Shown here piece by piece: positions 16,065-25,915 of a DNA stretch of 41,488 nt. The notes under the pieces are model-generated. The model did no database searches, had not been told where the DNA came from, and saw only the letters and a list, made by a program, of their open reading frames with translations. Numbering within the stretch: position 1 is the stretch's first letter; the number at the start of each line of letters is the position of its first letter. The stretch is from NCBI GenBank assembly GCA_903848465.1, contig CAINGK010000034.1, positions 1 through 41,488 on the forward strand, written 5' to 3'. Origin of the DNA: an uncultured Verrucomicrobiota bacterium. GTDB lineage: Bacteria; Verrucomicrobiota; Verrucomicrobiia; Verrucomicrobiales; Verrucomicrobiaceae. A program made the translations under genes and the position numbers.

Positions 16065-18029
16065 CTATTGCTTTTTGGGGAAGAGACGAATCAGCAACAC
16101 GCCATGACGTGGAATGTCGGCGCTGAAACCTTCGGATTTTGTGCCGATGTCCTTTTGCCGCCAGAGGTCGCGCACTTGATGGGGGCCGGTGAGTTTCAAT
16201 TCGTTCCAGGTGGTGGCTGCAGGCACCGTCTCGTCGCCGAGATTGAACAAGCCCACGGCCATCGAGCCATCGCTCATTGGCTTTGCCCACACTTGGGTGT
16301 CACCGCGTGTCGCGATGCGTGAGGCCATGCGCCCGAGCGGGTCTTGATTGACCTCGATGACCTCGTCGTTGCCGAGCAAGTTCATCGTGAACTGATCTAC
16401 GTGCGTGAGGTCGCAGCCCAGCAGCAGCGGCGCAGCAAGCAGGCTCCAAAGGCTGACGTGGGTGTATTGCTCGTCGTCGCTGAGATTGGTGAAGCGGCCC
16501 CAGACCCAGCCTGCAATCATCATGTCGGGATCATTCCAGCAGCCGGGTTTGACGAAGGGTTCGTGTCCGGCTTGTGAGAAACCGATCGTGGACATGCTGT
16601 TCCACGAATCGCCGATGTCATTCGTCGTGCGCCAAGTGTTGCCGCCCACCTCGCTGCCCCATTCCCACACTTTTGCCATGCCGTATTGGCAGAGGCTGAA
16701 AACGATGTCGCGTTTCTGCTTTCGCAGATGCTCGCCCATCACCACGTAGGGCTTCATCGCATAGGCCTTGTCCTCGTAGTTGCCTGGCACGACGCGATTG
16801 TAGCTGCACCAGTCGTATTTGAGGTAATCGAATCCCCACTCGGCGAAGCGTTCCGCGTCCTGCCGTTCGTGCTGCCAACTGGAAACGCAGCCGCCGCAGG
16901 TCTCGGGTCCGGGCGATGAATAGATGCCTGCCTTGAGTCCGAGCTTATGAATCGTGGCGGTGAGGCCGGGCATGTCTGGAAAGCGAGCGTTGGTATTGAT
17001 GCGGCCAGCGGCGTCGCGCTCGGGGCCGTGCAGCGTCGGATCACCGTCGGCGTTCTTCGGCATCCAGAAGTCGTCGATGTTGATGTAGGCGTAGCCGTGA
17101 TCGCGCAGACCGCTGGAGGCCATCGCGTTTGCCTGCGTGAGAATGTCCGCCTGGGTGACTTTCGATGCGAAGCAGTTCCAACTGTTCCAGCCCATCGGAG
17201 GCGTCAGCGCGAGTGTATCTCCCGCGTTGATGCGCAGCTCGCGCGAGGCACTGCCGCGAGCATTGACCGCAGTCAGCTTTACTTCATAAGTGCCCGCCGC
17301 CGGAGCCGTGCCGGTGATGATTCCGGTCGATTCATCAAGGCTCAAGCCCTTGGGCAAACCTATGGCTGTCATCTTCATGGGGCGCTCACCCGTGACAGGG
17401 ACATAGAATAGAAATGGATTGCCAGGGCGGGTGCCGATCACTCGCGGGCCATTGATGCGGGGCGTCGGTGGGGCTGGAGGCGTGAGCAACTTTCGCGGCT
17501 CAGCACTGGCGAGTGCCACCGGAGCGGCGCCATCGTAGCGAATGGTGGCCTCGGCCCAATCCGCGTAGTCATCGGCCTGCCCGCCGCCTTCGCCATTCCA
17601 CGCCAGCAGCACGAGTTGTTTGATGCCGCTCAAATCAACATCCACCGGCAGCGGTGCATCGCCCGGACGCATCACCGGACTCATGAAGATTTTCCTGCCA
17701 TCCCCCTCCACACGGAATACCACGGCTGCGTATTTCTTGTTGGCCGCATCATTGACGCCGACCTTTGCGGTGAAGCGTTTTGCCGTGCCGTGGCAATCAA
17801 TCACCAACCGAAACTTGGTGTGACTGCCCAGGCCATTTGCGAAGACCGTCCCGCCAAGCGAGATCGCCTTGCCACTGGTCGAGAGATTGGCCCTCGGTGC
17901 CCAGCCGCTGGTATTGGCCGCAAGCGAGAGATCGAGGCTCGATACCGCGACTTCAGCAGCGTGGAGAGCTGGCAGAGGTATGAGCAGCACTGCGGCGAAT
18001 CGGACGAGAGTGGTTTTGAAGCAGGGCAT
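16065..18029 (-). CDS. Exported alpha-galactosidase, GH27, with NPCBM and putative-Ig modules
   Basis: This 654-residue protein starts with a signal peptide (MPCFKTTLVRFAAVLLIPLPALHA). An NPCBM carbohydrate-binding module (about 25-167; GLGSHTKFRLVIDCHGTAKRFTAKVGVND) follows, then a He_PIG-type Ig domain (195-268), then a GH27 catalytic barrel from LALTPPMGWNSWNCF (273) to about 570 and a beta-sandwich. By alignment with human alpha-galactosidase A from memory, the nucleophile is D406 in YLKYDWCS and the acid/base is D471 in TTNDIGDSW; CWNDPDMM is the conserved GH27 motif. It would release terminal alpha-galactose (or alpha-N-acetylgalactosamine) outside the cytoplasm. Start 18029 is chosen for the signal peptide; the frame continues open upstream through a gene remnant. 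Confidence 0.92.
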   Translation of the reverse strand: MPCFKTTLVRFAAVLLIPLPALHAAEVAVSSLDLSLAANTSGWAPRANLSTSGKAISLGGTVFANGLGSHTKFRLVIDCHGTAKRFTAKVGVNDAANKKYAAVVFRVEGDGRKIFMSPVMRPGDAPLPVDVDLSGIKQLVLLAWNGEGGGQADDYADWAEATIRYDGAAPVALASAEPRKLLTPPAPPTPRINGPRVIGTRPGNPFLFYVPVTGERPMKMTAIGLPKGLSLDESTGIITGTAPAAGTYEVKLTAVNARGSASRELRINAGDTLALTPPMGWNSWNCFASKVTQADILTQANAMASSGLRDHGYAYINIDDFWMPKNADGDPTLHGPERDAAGRINTNARFPDMPGLTATIHKLGLKAGIYSSPGPETCGGCVSSWQHERQDAERFAEWGFDYLKYDWCSYNRVVPGNYEDKAYAMKPYVVMGEHLRKQKRDIVFSLCQYGMAKVWEWGSEVGGNTWRTTNDIGDSWNSMSTIGFSQAGHEPFVKPGCWNDPDMMIAGWVWGRFTNLSDDEQYTHVSLWSLLAAPLLLGCDLTHVDQFTMNLLGNDEVIEVNQDPLGRMASRIATRGDTQVWAKPMSDGSMAVGLFNLGDETVPAATTWNELKLTGPHQVRDLWRQKDIGTKSEGFSADIPRHGVLLIRLFPKKQ

Positions 18030-18134
18030 CAGAGGTGAAACGTACCGGGCGCGCCAGATCGCGCGATGACTTCCTGCGGCAACTTTGCGCATCATGGGGG
18101 TGAAGATGCGCGGCTGCATCCAGGTGGGTGCGGG

Positions 18135-18311
18135 CGCTCTTGATGGCTTCGTTGCGTTGCTCTCGTTGCGCGAGTGATTCAACAGCCAGGTGTAAAGCTG
18201 GGCGTCTGCCAGTGCGGGAGTGATGCCGTGGCCTTGGCCGGGGAGGAGGCGCAGCGCGACCTCGGGCGCGCTGGCTGCTTTGAGGAGCTTGATTATGCGC
18301 TCTGAATTTGG
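18135..18311 (-). pseudogene. C-terminal remnant of an alpha/beta-hydrolase gene
   Basis: Between the beta-lactamase-like gene's stop and the GH27 start lies an open minus-strand stretch with no start codon. Its translation includes SERIIKLLKAASAPEVALRL, then LLPGQGHGITPALADAQLYT and WLLNHSRNE. This resembles the end of secreted prolyl-oligopeptidase or phospholipase/carboxylesterase-type hydrolases, where G-x-GH carries the catalytic histidine and the protein closes with (L/E)Y-x-WLL-x-H. The nucleophile-bearing part is missing, so it is 5'-truncated. The remnant is in the same frame as the GH27 gene, which is why that frame looks over-long. The assignment rests on motif resemblance in about 60 residues. 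Confidence 0.45.
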
Positions 18312-18312
18312 G

Positions 18313-19506
18313 CTAGCGTGAAAACGCAGGAATGATCCGCTGAGGCAGGGTTTTCAGCGTGTCGCCCATGCCTTTGTTGTGGGAGGTGACGACGGCGATC
18401 AAATCGAGTTCGGGCAATGTGAAGATGAACTGGCCGCCCGCGCCGCGACCTTCGATGGCGTGATATGTTTTTCCGCCAATGTGGAGATCATCGACCCACC
18501 AGAAGAAACCGTAGTGCTCGTTGATCTGACTCGGCGTGGCCGCGCGCACGAGGTAGGCTTCTGGAATGAGCTGATCGCCCTTCCACTTGCCTTTGTTGAG
18601 GATGAGCTGGCCAAATTTCAGCATGTCGCGTGAGCAAATGCTGCTGCCTGCGGCGGACTTGGGCAGACCGCTGATGGCGTGCTCCCAGTGATACTGCGTG
18701 ATGCCCATGCGCCCTAGCAATTCGTTCTTGATGAACTCCTCCGCGCCGCCAGGTGCGACGGCGTTCAGCACTTGCATGGCGATGGCGGTGTCGGGCTCCT
18801 GATATTTAAACTGACGCGGCATCGGGGGGATCGGATCGCTGTATTGCAGGTAGGCCTGGATTTCTGCCTGGCCTTTGAGCTGCGCCGGATTCTTCAGCAA
18901 TTCCTTTGCCTTCTCATCGCCAAGCCGAATGCCTGAACTCATCTGCATGGCCTGCGCGAGTGTGATGGTATTCGCGCCGGCGACGAGCTTTGTGGTGTCT
19001 AGTTCCTTCAGGAAAGGGAGCGCGGGTGAGTCGAGGTCTTCCATTTTGAGCAGCCCCATCTGAATCGCGCGCCCAATAGCCAGCGCGGTATAAGACTTGG
19101 TGATCGACATCTGGTAGTGGGGAAAGTTTGCCCGGCCACGGCGGTAGTAGGACTCAAAGACCAGCTTGCCACGATAGCTGATCAACAGGCTGTCCACATT
19201 GCCCGTTTTTTCGTCCTTGGCTGCTGCAGCAAGTTCGTTGGCGAAAGCTTCAATAGCGGCGAGATTTCCACCGTCCGTTCCCAGCTTGCCCACAATAAGG
19301 CCGTCCCGCTTGTCCGCTGGAGCAGTGCTGATGAAAGGCTTTTCCAAGTCCGATAGCTTGGCTTCCAACTGGTAAAGTTTGTCTTTCAGATTCAGCCCCG
19401 GCACCTCGGGAACAAGTCCGTTGGCAGGCTGCTCAGAGTGAACAATCTGGACGCAGCACAGGGAAAACAGCGCGAGGCAGAAAGAACGGGGAGATAGGTT
19501 CTTCAT
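18313..19506 (-). CDS. Exported beta-lactamase-fold serine hydrolase
   Basis: This 397-residue protein has a signal peptide (MKNLSPRSFCLALFSLCCVQIVHS). It belongs to the class C beta-lactamase/esterase/PBP family (beta-lactamase-related, COG1680 type). The S-x-x-K catalytic motif is S134-I-T-K137 in HYQMSITKSYT. Further family markers are DLDSPALPFLKELDT, ITLAQAMQMSSGI, a Tyr motif region KYQEPDTAIAMQVL, and HYGFFWWVDD. Family members are mostly esterases or D-aminopeptidases rather than antibiotic-resistance enzymes, and no substrate can be named. Its stop is directly followed by the hydrolase remnant, and it is divergent from the acetyl-xylan-esterase-like gene with 209 bp between starts. 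Confidence 0.85.
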   Translation of the reverse strand: MKNLSPRSFCLALFSLCCVQIVHSEQPANGLVPEVPGLNLKDKLYQLEAKLSDLEKPFISTAPADKRDGLIVGKLGTDGGNLAAIEAFANELAAAAKDEKTGNVDSLLISYRGKLVFESYYRRGRANFPHYQMSITKSYTALAIGRAIQMGLLKMEDLDSPALPFLKELDTTKLVAGANTITLAQAMQMSSGIRLGDEKAKELLKNPAQLKGQAEIQAYLQYSDPIPPMPRQFKYQEPDTAIAMQVLNAVAPGGAEEFIKNELLGRMGITQYHWEHAISGLPKSAAGSSICSRDMLKFGQLILNKGKWKGDQLIPEAYLVRAATPSQINEHYGFFWWVDDLHIGGKTYHAIEGRGAGGQFIFTLPELDLIAVVTSHNKGMGDTLKTLPQRIIPAFSR

Positions 19507-19715
19507 GTTGTATCTTTTGATTCAAACAGCCAGAAACTGTGCTGCATATAGTCGTTTGCAACTACTCCGCCAGTCGGAGTGCCTTTTCGGCGAGCACCGA
19601 CTTTTCGGCACTGATTCGTGCCCACCAACGAATTGCTTGCAAGAAATTTGTTCGCCGCCGCTATGATGAACTTTGCCCACTCGCAGCGTTAAAAGCGGTT
19701 CACTTTCCCAACCCG
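19507..19715. promoter_or_regulatory. Divergent intergenic region (beta-lactamase-fold gene and esterase gene)
   Basis: These 209 bp contain the promoters of two divergent secreted hydrolases. The plus-strand esterase frame is open throughout it, but the upstream peptide has no domain and no signal sequence. No operator repeat or clear -35/-10 pair was identified. Confidence 0.4.
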
Positions 19716-21734
19716 ATGAATCTCAAGCTGCTCCTCCTCGCCGTCCTTGCCGCCTCCTTTGCCAACGCGGAGGACACTCGCCTGCAACCGCCCAAAGATC
19801 TGAATGGCTATTTCCCTTTCAATCCGCCGTCATCGCTGAGTGAGTGGGATGTGCGCAGGGATTACGTGCGCCGTCAGATTCTCGTGGCGGAAGGTTTGTA
19901 CCCGATGCCGACGAAGACGCCGCTCAACGCCGTGGTGCATGGCAAAGTCGAAGGCGATGGCTTCACGGTGGAGAAAGTCTATTTCGAGAGTGCTCCGGGG
20001 TTCTTCGTGACCGGCAGCCTGTGGAAGCCGAAGGTGATCAAGGGCAAGGTGCCGGGGGTGATGTTTGCGCATGGGCACTGGAAGGATGCGCGCCTGTCGA
20101 TAGAGACGGACGCGAAAGTGCGTGCGGAGATCGCGGCAGGGGGCGAGCGCTTTGAGCGTGGGGGCAAGAGCATCTTCCAGTCGCTCTGCATCCAACTGGC
20201 GCGCATGGGCTGCGTGGTGTGGCAGTGGGACATGCTGAGCGATTCGGACTCGGTGCAGTTCCCGCGCGAGATGGTACATACTTTTGCCAAGCAGCGGCCG
20301 GAGATGAATACCGCAGAAAACTGGGGCCTGTACAGCCCGCAGGCGGAGGCGCATCTACAGTCCATCATGGGGCTGCAAACCTGGAACGCCGTGCGCGGCC
20401 TCGACTTCCTGCTGTCGCTGCCAGAAGTCGATCCCGAGCGCACCGCCATCACCGGTGCCAGCGGTGGCGGCACGCAGACGATGCTGCTGGCGGCGATTGA
20501 TGACCGAATTAAGCTGTCCTTTCCCTGCGTGATGGTCAGCACGGCGATGCAAGGCGGCTGCACCTGTGAAAACACTTCCTTGCTGCGGATCAACACGGGC
20601 AATGTGGAGTTTGCGGGGTTGTTTGCGCCGAAGCCGCAGGGTATGAACACCGCGAACGATTGGACGAAGGAATTTGCCACGAAGGGATTCCCGGACTTGC
20701 AGAAGCTGTACACGACCTTCGGCAAAAAAGACAACGTCTTCCTCCTGCGCGGCGAGCACTTCCCGCACAACTACAACGCGGTGACGCGCTCTGCGTTTTA
20801 CACGTTTGTGAACAAGCACTTCAAGCTGGGGCAGGATTCGCCGGTGATCGAAAAGGACTATGAGCCGCTGACGAGGGAACAGCTCACGGTCTGGGATGAC
20901 AAGCACCCTGCCCCGAAAACGGGTGATCTGGAGTTTGAGCGGAAGTTGCTGGCGTATCTCGCCAAGGATGCGGAGAAGCAAGTGCGCGAGGCGGACCCGA
21001 AGGTGCTGCGCGAGGGCATCGAAGTGGTCATTGGCCGCACGTATGACAAGGCAGGTGAAGTGGAATGGACGCTGCAGGACAAGCAGGACCGGGGTGATTA
21101 TCTGGAAATGACGGGCACGCTGACCAACAAGACTTACAACGAGGAGCTGAGTGTGGACTGGCTCTATCCGAAGCAGTGGAATGGTCGGGTGGTGATCTGG
21201 CTGGATGACGCGGGCAAAGCGGGCCTCGCGAACAAGGATGTGAAGGCACTGGTCAAGGGGGGCGTGGCGGTGGTCGGGGTAGATCTGCTGTTTCAAGGTG
21301 GTGAACTCGGGAAGCAGAACCGCGTGGTGGCGAATCCGCGGGAGTTTGCGGGGTACACGTATGGTTATAACAGCGCACTGTTTGCCCAGCGTGCGCATGA
21401 CGTGCTGACGGTGACGAGTTTCCTGCGGAATACGAAGGTGGGTACGCACCCGAGTCCGAAGTCGGTGTGCATCGCGGCGCTGGGTGAACAGACCGGGCCC
21501 ATCGCGGTCGCCGCGCGAGCGGTGGCGGGTGAGGCGATAGACCGAGCTGCGTATGACACGCATGGCTTCCGCTTTGGCAAGGTGCTGGACTACCGTGATC
21601 CGATGTTTCTTCCCGGTGGGGCTAAATACCTCGATCTGCCGGGCATGATCATGGTGCAAGGCCCTGCCCTGCGCTGGGTGCGTGGCGAGGGTAAAAATCC
21701 TGAGAGTCCGGCGGTGGAGTGGCTGCTGAAGTAG
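19716..21734 (+). CDS. Exported acetyl-xylan-esterase-like alpha/beta hydrolase with a second, degenerate hydrolase domain
   Basis: This 672-residue protein starts with a signal peptide (MNLKLLLLAVLAASFANA). Domain one (about 85-370) is an alpha/beta hydrolase of the acetyl xylan esterase/dienelactone-hydrolase type: oxyanion-region FAHGHWKD, nucleophile S249 in ITGASGGGTQT, and a histidine in GEHFPHNYN (H348 or H351). Domain two (about 470-672) again has a hydrolase-like core (GRVVIWLDDAGKAG, VAVVGVDLLFQGG), but where the nucleophile elbow should be it reads LGEQTG (589-594), with no serine. It is probably non-catalytic. The enzyme would remove acyl groups from polysaccharides in the periplasm. 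ATG 19716 is chosen over a longer frame from 19539 because of the signal peptide. Confidence 0.8.
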   Translation: MNLKLLLLAVLAASFANAEDTRLQPPKDLNGYFPFNPPSSLSEWDVRRDYVRRQILVAEGLYPMPTKTPLNAVVHGKVEGDGFTVEKVYFESAPGFFVTGSLWKPKVIKGKVPGVMFAHGHWKDARLSIETDAKVRAEIAAGGERFERGGKSIFQSLCIQLARMGCVVWQWDMLSDSDSVQFPREMVHTFAKQRPEMNTAENWGLYSPQAEAHLQSIMGLQTWNAVRGLDFLLSLPEVDPERTAITGASGGGTQTMLLAAIDDRIKLSFPCVMVSTAMQGGCTCENTSLLRINTGNVEFAGLFAPKPQGMNTANDWTKEFATKGFPDLQKLYTTFGKKDNVFLLRGEHFPHNYNAVTRSAFYTFVNKHFKLGQDSPVIEKDYEPLTREQLTVWDDKHPAPKTGDLEFERKLLAYLAKDAEKQVREADPKVLREGIEVVIGRTYDKAGEVEWTLQDKQDRGDYLEMTGTLTNKTYNEELSVDWLYPKQWNGRVVIWLDDAGKAGLANKDVKALVKGGVAVVGVDLLFQGGELGKQNRVVANPREFAGYTYGYNSALFAQRAHDVLTVTSFLRNTKVGTHPSPKSVCIAALGEQTGPIAVAARAVAGEAIDRAAYDTHGFRFGKVLDYRDPMFLPGGAKYLDLPGMIMVQGPALRWVRGEGKNPESPAVEWLLK

Positions 21735-21850
21735 AAGGAGCGGCTCATGCTCTGAAGAAGAGGATAATACGATAGATGGAAGTGCCACCTCAGCTTTGGG
21801 GTGACCACCCCATGGTGGACGCGGCTTAAGCTTTCTAAGCTCTCGCTACC

Positions 21851-22405
21851 ATGAAACCCCTCCCCTTTTTCCTTCTTGCCGCAGCACTGACTTGGGCCTG
21901 CGCGGCGTCAGCTCAGACCGGCAGCCCACGCGCTAAAGAGGTCAAGACCACCACTGGAGACACGACGGTGGTTCATGACGGTGTGGTGTTTTATCGGGGG
22001 CAGACTTACCTCATTCGCAATGACCGGGCGGCACGGGTGGACGCCCTTCTGGTGCCTGAGGGGAAAGTACTGACCCCTGAGGGGAGGCTGGTGCTGCTGC
22101 CGACTGACTTCGTCAACGACATCAGCCCCACGGTGCAGGAGGGGCTCTTTGCCATTCGTGGGCAAGCGTATTTGATTCGCAACGGTTTGATGACGAAGGT
22201 GAATGCCAAGCTGGTGCCCGAGGGTCAGGTGCTGACCGCCGACGGTCGGCTTCTGCCTCTGCCTTCGGACTTTAGTGGTTTTGTGCTGGATCGTGCGCCT
22301 GATGGCACGGAGCTGCCGACGCCGCCCAAACTTTCGGGGCCGCAGGTTCTGTCGGGGCAGTCGGGTGTGCCGCAGGCGGATCAGGGGCAGACGGTCAAAA
22401 AATGA
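21851..22405 (+). CDS. Small exported protein with two DUF6799-like repeats
   Basis: This 184-residue protein has a signal peptide (MKPLPFFLLAAALTWACAASA, cleaved near AQT). The mature part holds two copies of a unit of about 38 residues: RGQTYLIRND..VDALLVPEGKVLTPEGRLVLLPTDF and RGQAYLIRNG..VNAKLVPEGQVLTADGRLLPLPSDF, about 62 residues apart. Units of the form GK..LI.NG......L....G..V...G..V.LP are typical of DUF6799, a family of unknown function. The C-terminus is Pro/Gln-rich. It is probably periplasmic or surface located. A small inverted repeat (about 21783-21818) precedes the gene. Confidence 0.65.
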   Translation: MKPLPFFLLAAALTWACAASAQTGSPRAKEVKTTTGDTTVVHDGVVFYRGQTYLIRNDRAARVDALLVPEGKVLTPEGRLVLLPTDFVNDISPTVQEGLFAIRGQAYLIRNGLMTKVNAKLVPEGQVLTADGRLLPLPSDFSGFVLDRAPDGTELPTPPKLSGPQVLSGQSGVPQADQGQTVKK

Positions 22406-22850
22406 GAATGAGAGCACGGTGAGCCAGGCAGCAGATTATTTGGCCAGGATGGCGGCATGCTTGCGGGTGGTGGTGATTTCTTTGGGAATGAGGAGTGTAA
22501 GTCAACCGGAGTTGAGCCGTCACCGCTGAGGAATCACTGAAAGCATCGGCGGCGATCGATTCAATTTCCTCTTTGTTATACCTCTTCTTTTTTGTATCCG
22601 ATAAACCCATAACGACAAAGCGGTTCTCCCTTTCCCTTTTCTTCGGGGAGAGGGGGCGACAGAGCCCCTTCGCCATCAAGCGATCCCCCTCACCCTTACC
22701 TCTCCCCCCAAGGACATCTTGGGCATTGCCATGCCATCAGTGGGGAGAGGGGATGTGCTTTGTGCCCCCTCGATGTTGTGAGCCAGCAAGGCTACACCAT
22801 ACCATAATTGAATATGCTCTAACGGGAGGAAGAAGAGGATTGGCTGGCAA
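22406..22850. other. Non-coding 445-bp region between convergent genes, with repeat-like hairpins
   Basis: This region separates the DUF6799-like gene from serA, whose 3' ends face each other. No credible gene is present. The middle (about 22620-22760) carries C-rich/G-rich complementary tracts described separately. The rest shows no RNA gene or typical terminator with a clean U-run. Confidence 0.5.
22624..22755. repeat. REP-like C-rich/G-rich palindromic intergenic repeat
   Basis: Two adjacent palindromic units are seen. The first pairs a CCCTTTCCCTTTTC tract with GGGGAGAGGGGG around a TTCG loop, allowing G-T pairs. The second pairs ACCTCTCCCC with GGGGAGAGGG across about 45 bp. The wording CCCCTCACCCTTACCTCTCCCC...GGGGAGAGGGG is common as dispersed intergenic repeats in many Gram-negative genomes. 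A genome-wide search would settle whether it recurs here. Confidence 0.5.
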
Positions 22851-24458
<1,608 letters not shown>

Positions 24459-24562
24459 GGGTTGTTTTTGGGGGAAAGGGGTCGTAAACTAGCCACCTTT
24501 ATCGTGCGCTCAAGGAGCAATGCGTGCTGGACAGAATACACGGGGAGCGTTCATATAGTGCT

Positions 24563-25843
24563 ATGTTTGCAGGAACTACGTCAGCAACAGCAATGCTCGC
24601 CATGACCGGCCCTATTGTCCCAGAAGCGCTATTTAATGTCGTGGTCGCCACCATCGTTCTGCTGCCGCCGCTGATCACGTGGCTGGTGATGCGGCGCAAG
24701 TTCAAGCGCGCGCAAGGCGAATCCAGCGCTGCGCTGGAACAACTGCGCACAGAATCTGGAGCTGTGCTACAGGCAACGCAGGCCAAAGCCGCCGCCGAGG
24801 CTGCGGAAGCCGCCAAAGCCAGCACTGCCGCCGCCGCGAGCTTTGCCGATATACAGCAGCGCTTCAACACCCACCGGGAAGTGGCGGAGCGCCGCGCGAA
24901 CGATGCCGCCCTCCAGATCGCGCGTCTGGAGAGCGAGCTGACCGCCGCCCGTGAAACCGCCGCGCAACTGGCCCCCACGCAGTCACGCATCAAGGATCTC
25001 GAAACCGCCCTGGCTGCTGAGCAGGGCCGGATGAAGGCGCAGGAACAGGCCATCGAGGCCACCAACGCCCGTGCCGCTGACTTCGAAAAACGCCTGATCG
25101 AAGCCCAGGACCTGGTGCTCAAGCACAAAGCGGAAATGCAGACGAGCCTGGTCGAATTGAAAAAAGTCCGTGATGAGCAGGCTGCCTACACCGCCGCTGG
25201 TGGTGCCGAGGCGGAGCTGACCAAGGCCCGCGAAGCGCACCAGCAGGCCGAAGGGAAAATCGCGAACCTGCAACGCGCCCTGAAAGCGGCCGAGGCCCGC
25301 ATTGAAATGGTGCAGAAGGAATTCATGAATGCCGTCGGTCTGGCCACGGTTCCGACACCCAATACCTCTGCGGGTGCGAGCGATAAAAAGCTGCGTGAGC
25401 AGGAAGAAAAGCTCGCCCAACTGGAAGCTGAGTCACGCAAGCGGGCGCGCGAAGATGGCTATAAGATCGCGGAACTCGAATATCGCCTCAGCGAGGCGCT
25501 GGAGGCGGTCAAGAATGTGTTGGTCAAAGCAAAGACCGAATCTGTGACAGAGGCAGAGCCAACGCCGCCGGTAGCAGCGGCGGCACCTGCAGAGCCAGCA
25601 CCGCCGGAACCAACGCCTGTGATTGAAGCTCCGAAAGTGGAAGTGGTGCCCGTGGAGATGGCCAAGGACGAGGTGCCTGCCGTGGAACCACCTGTGGTAG
25701 AGGCTCCTGTAGCTGACTCGCTGGCAGTAGAGACTCCCGTGGCAGAAGTTCCAGAAGCAGGCATCCCGATGGTCGAAGCGCCCGTGGCTGGCGCTGACAC
25801 TCCAGAAGTTCCGCATCAAGCAGCTGCCGAGGTATCTGCATAA
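24563..25843 (+). CDS. Membrane-anchored coiled-coil protein with Val/Pro/Glu-rich tail
   Basis: This protein of about 426 residues is not recognised as a named family. It has one N-terminal membrane helix (about 22-43, NVVVATIVLLPPLITWLVM) followed by basic residues, then a long Ala/Glu/Lys/Gln-rich coiled coil (about 50-265) in the cytoplasm. A Ser/Gly hinge follows (near NTSAGASDKK), then a second coiled segment (KLREQEEKLAQLEAESRKRA), and a C-terminal tail of about 110 residues with repeated V-E-x-P-V-A units. The architecture resembles structural or RmuC-like scaffolds, but no nuclease motif was seen. The start is uncertain: ATG 24563 or ATG 24593, with a GTG frame from 24524 also open. 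It lies between serA and the PQQ gene. Confidence 0.6.
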   Translation: MFAGTTSATAMLAMTGPIVPEALFNVVVATIVLLPPLITWLVMRRKFKRAQGESSAALEQLRTESGAVLQATQAKAAAEAAEAAKASTAAAASFADIQQRFNTHREVAERRANDAALQIARLESELTAARETAAQLAPTQSRIKDLETALAAEQGRMKAQEQAIEATNARAADFEKRLIEAQDLVLKHKAEMQTSLVELKKVRDEQAAYTAAGGAEAELTKAREAHQQAEGKIANLQRALKAAEARIEMVQKEFMNAVGLATVPTPNTSAGASDKKLREQEEKLAQLEAESRKRAREDGYKIAELEYRLSEALEAVKNVLVKAKTESVTEAEPTPPVAAAAPAEPAPPEPTPVIEAPKVEVVPVEMAKDEVPAVEPPVVEAPVADSLAVETPVAEVPEAGIPMVEAPVAGADTPEVPHQAAAEVSA

Positions 25844-25915
25844 TTTGTGATTCTCACTTATTGTGAGGACACTTTGGGCAATTTCCCGCCAACCACCCGC
25901 GTTCTAGTCGATTGC

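Noticed and set aside
18030..18182. N-terminal extension of the GH27 protein by 51 residues
   Set aside because: It would bury the signal peptide. The peptide instead resembles the tail of a lost hydrolase gene.
18313..19506. An antibiotic-resistance beta-lactamase
   Set aside because: Only the S-x-x-K of the broad serine hydrolase family is clear. The family is mostly esterases and peptidases, and the context is polysaccharide degradation.
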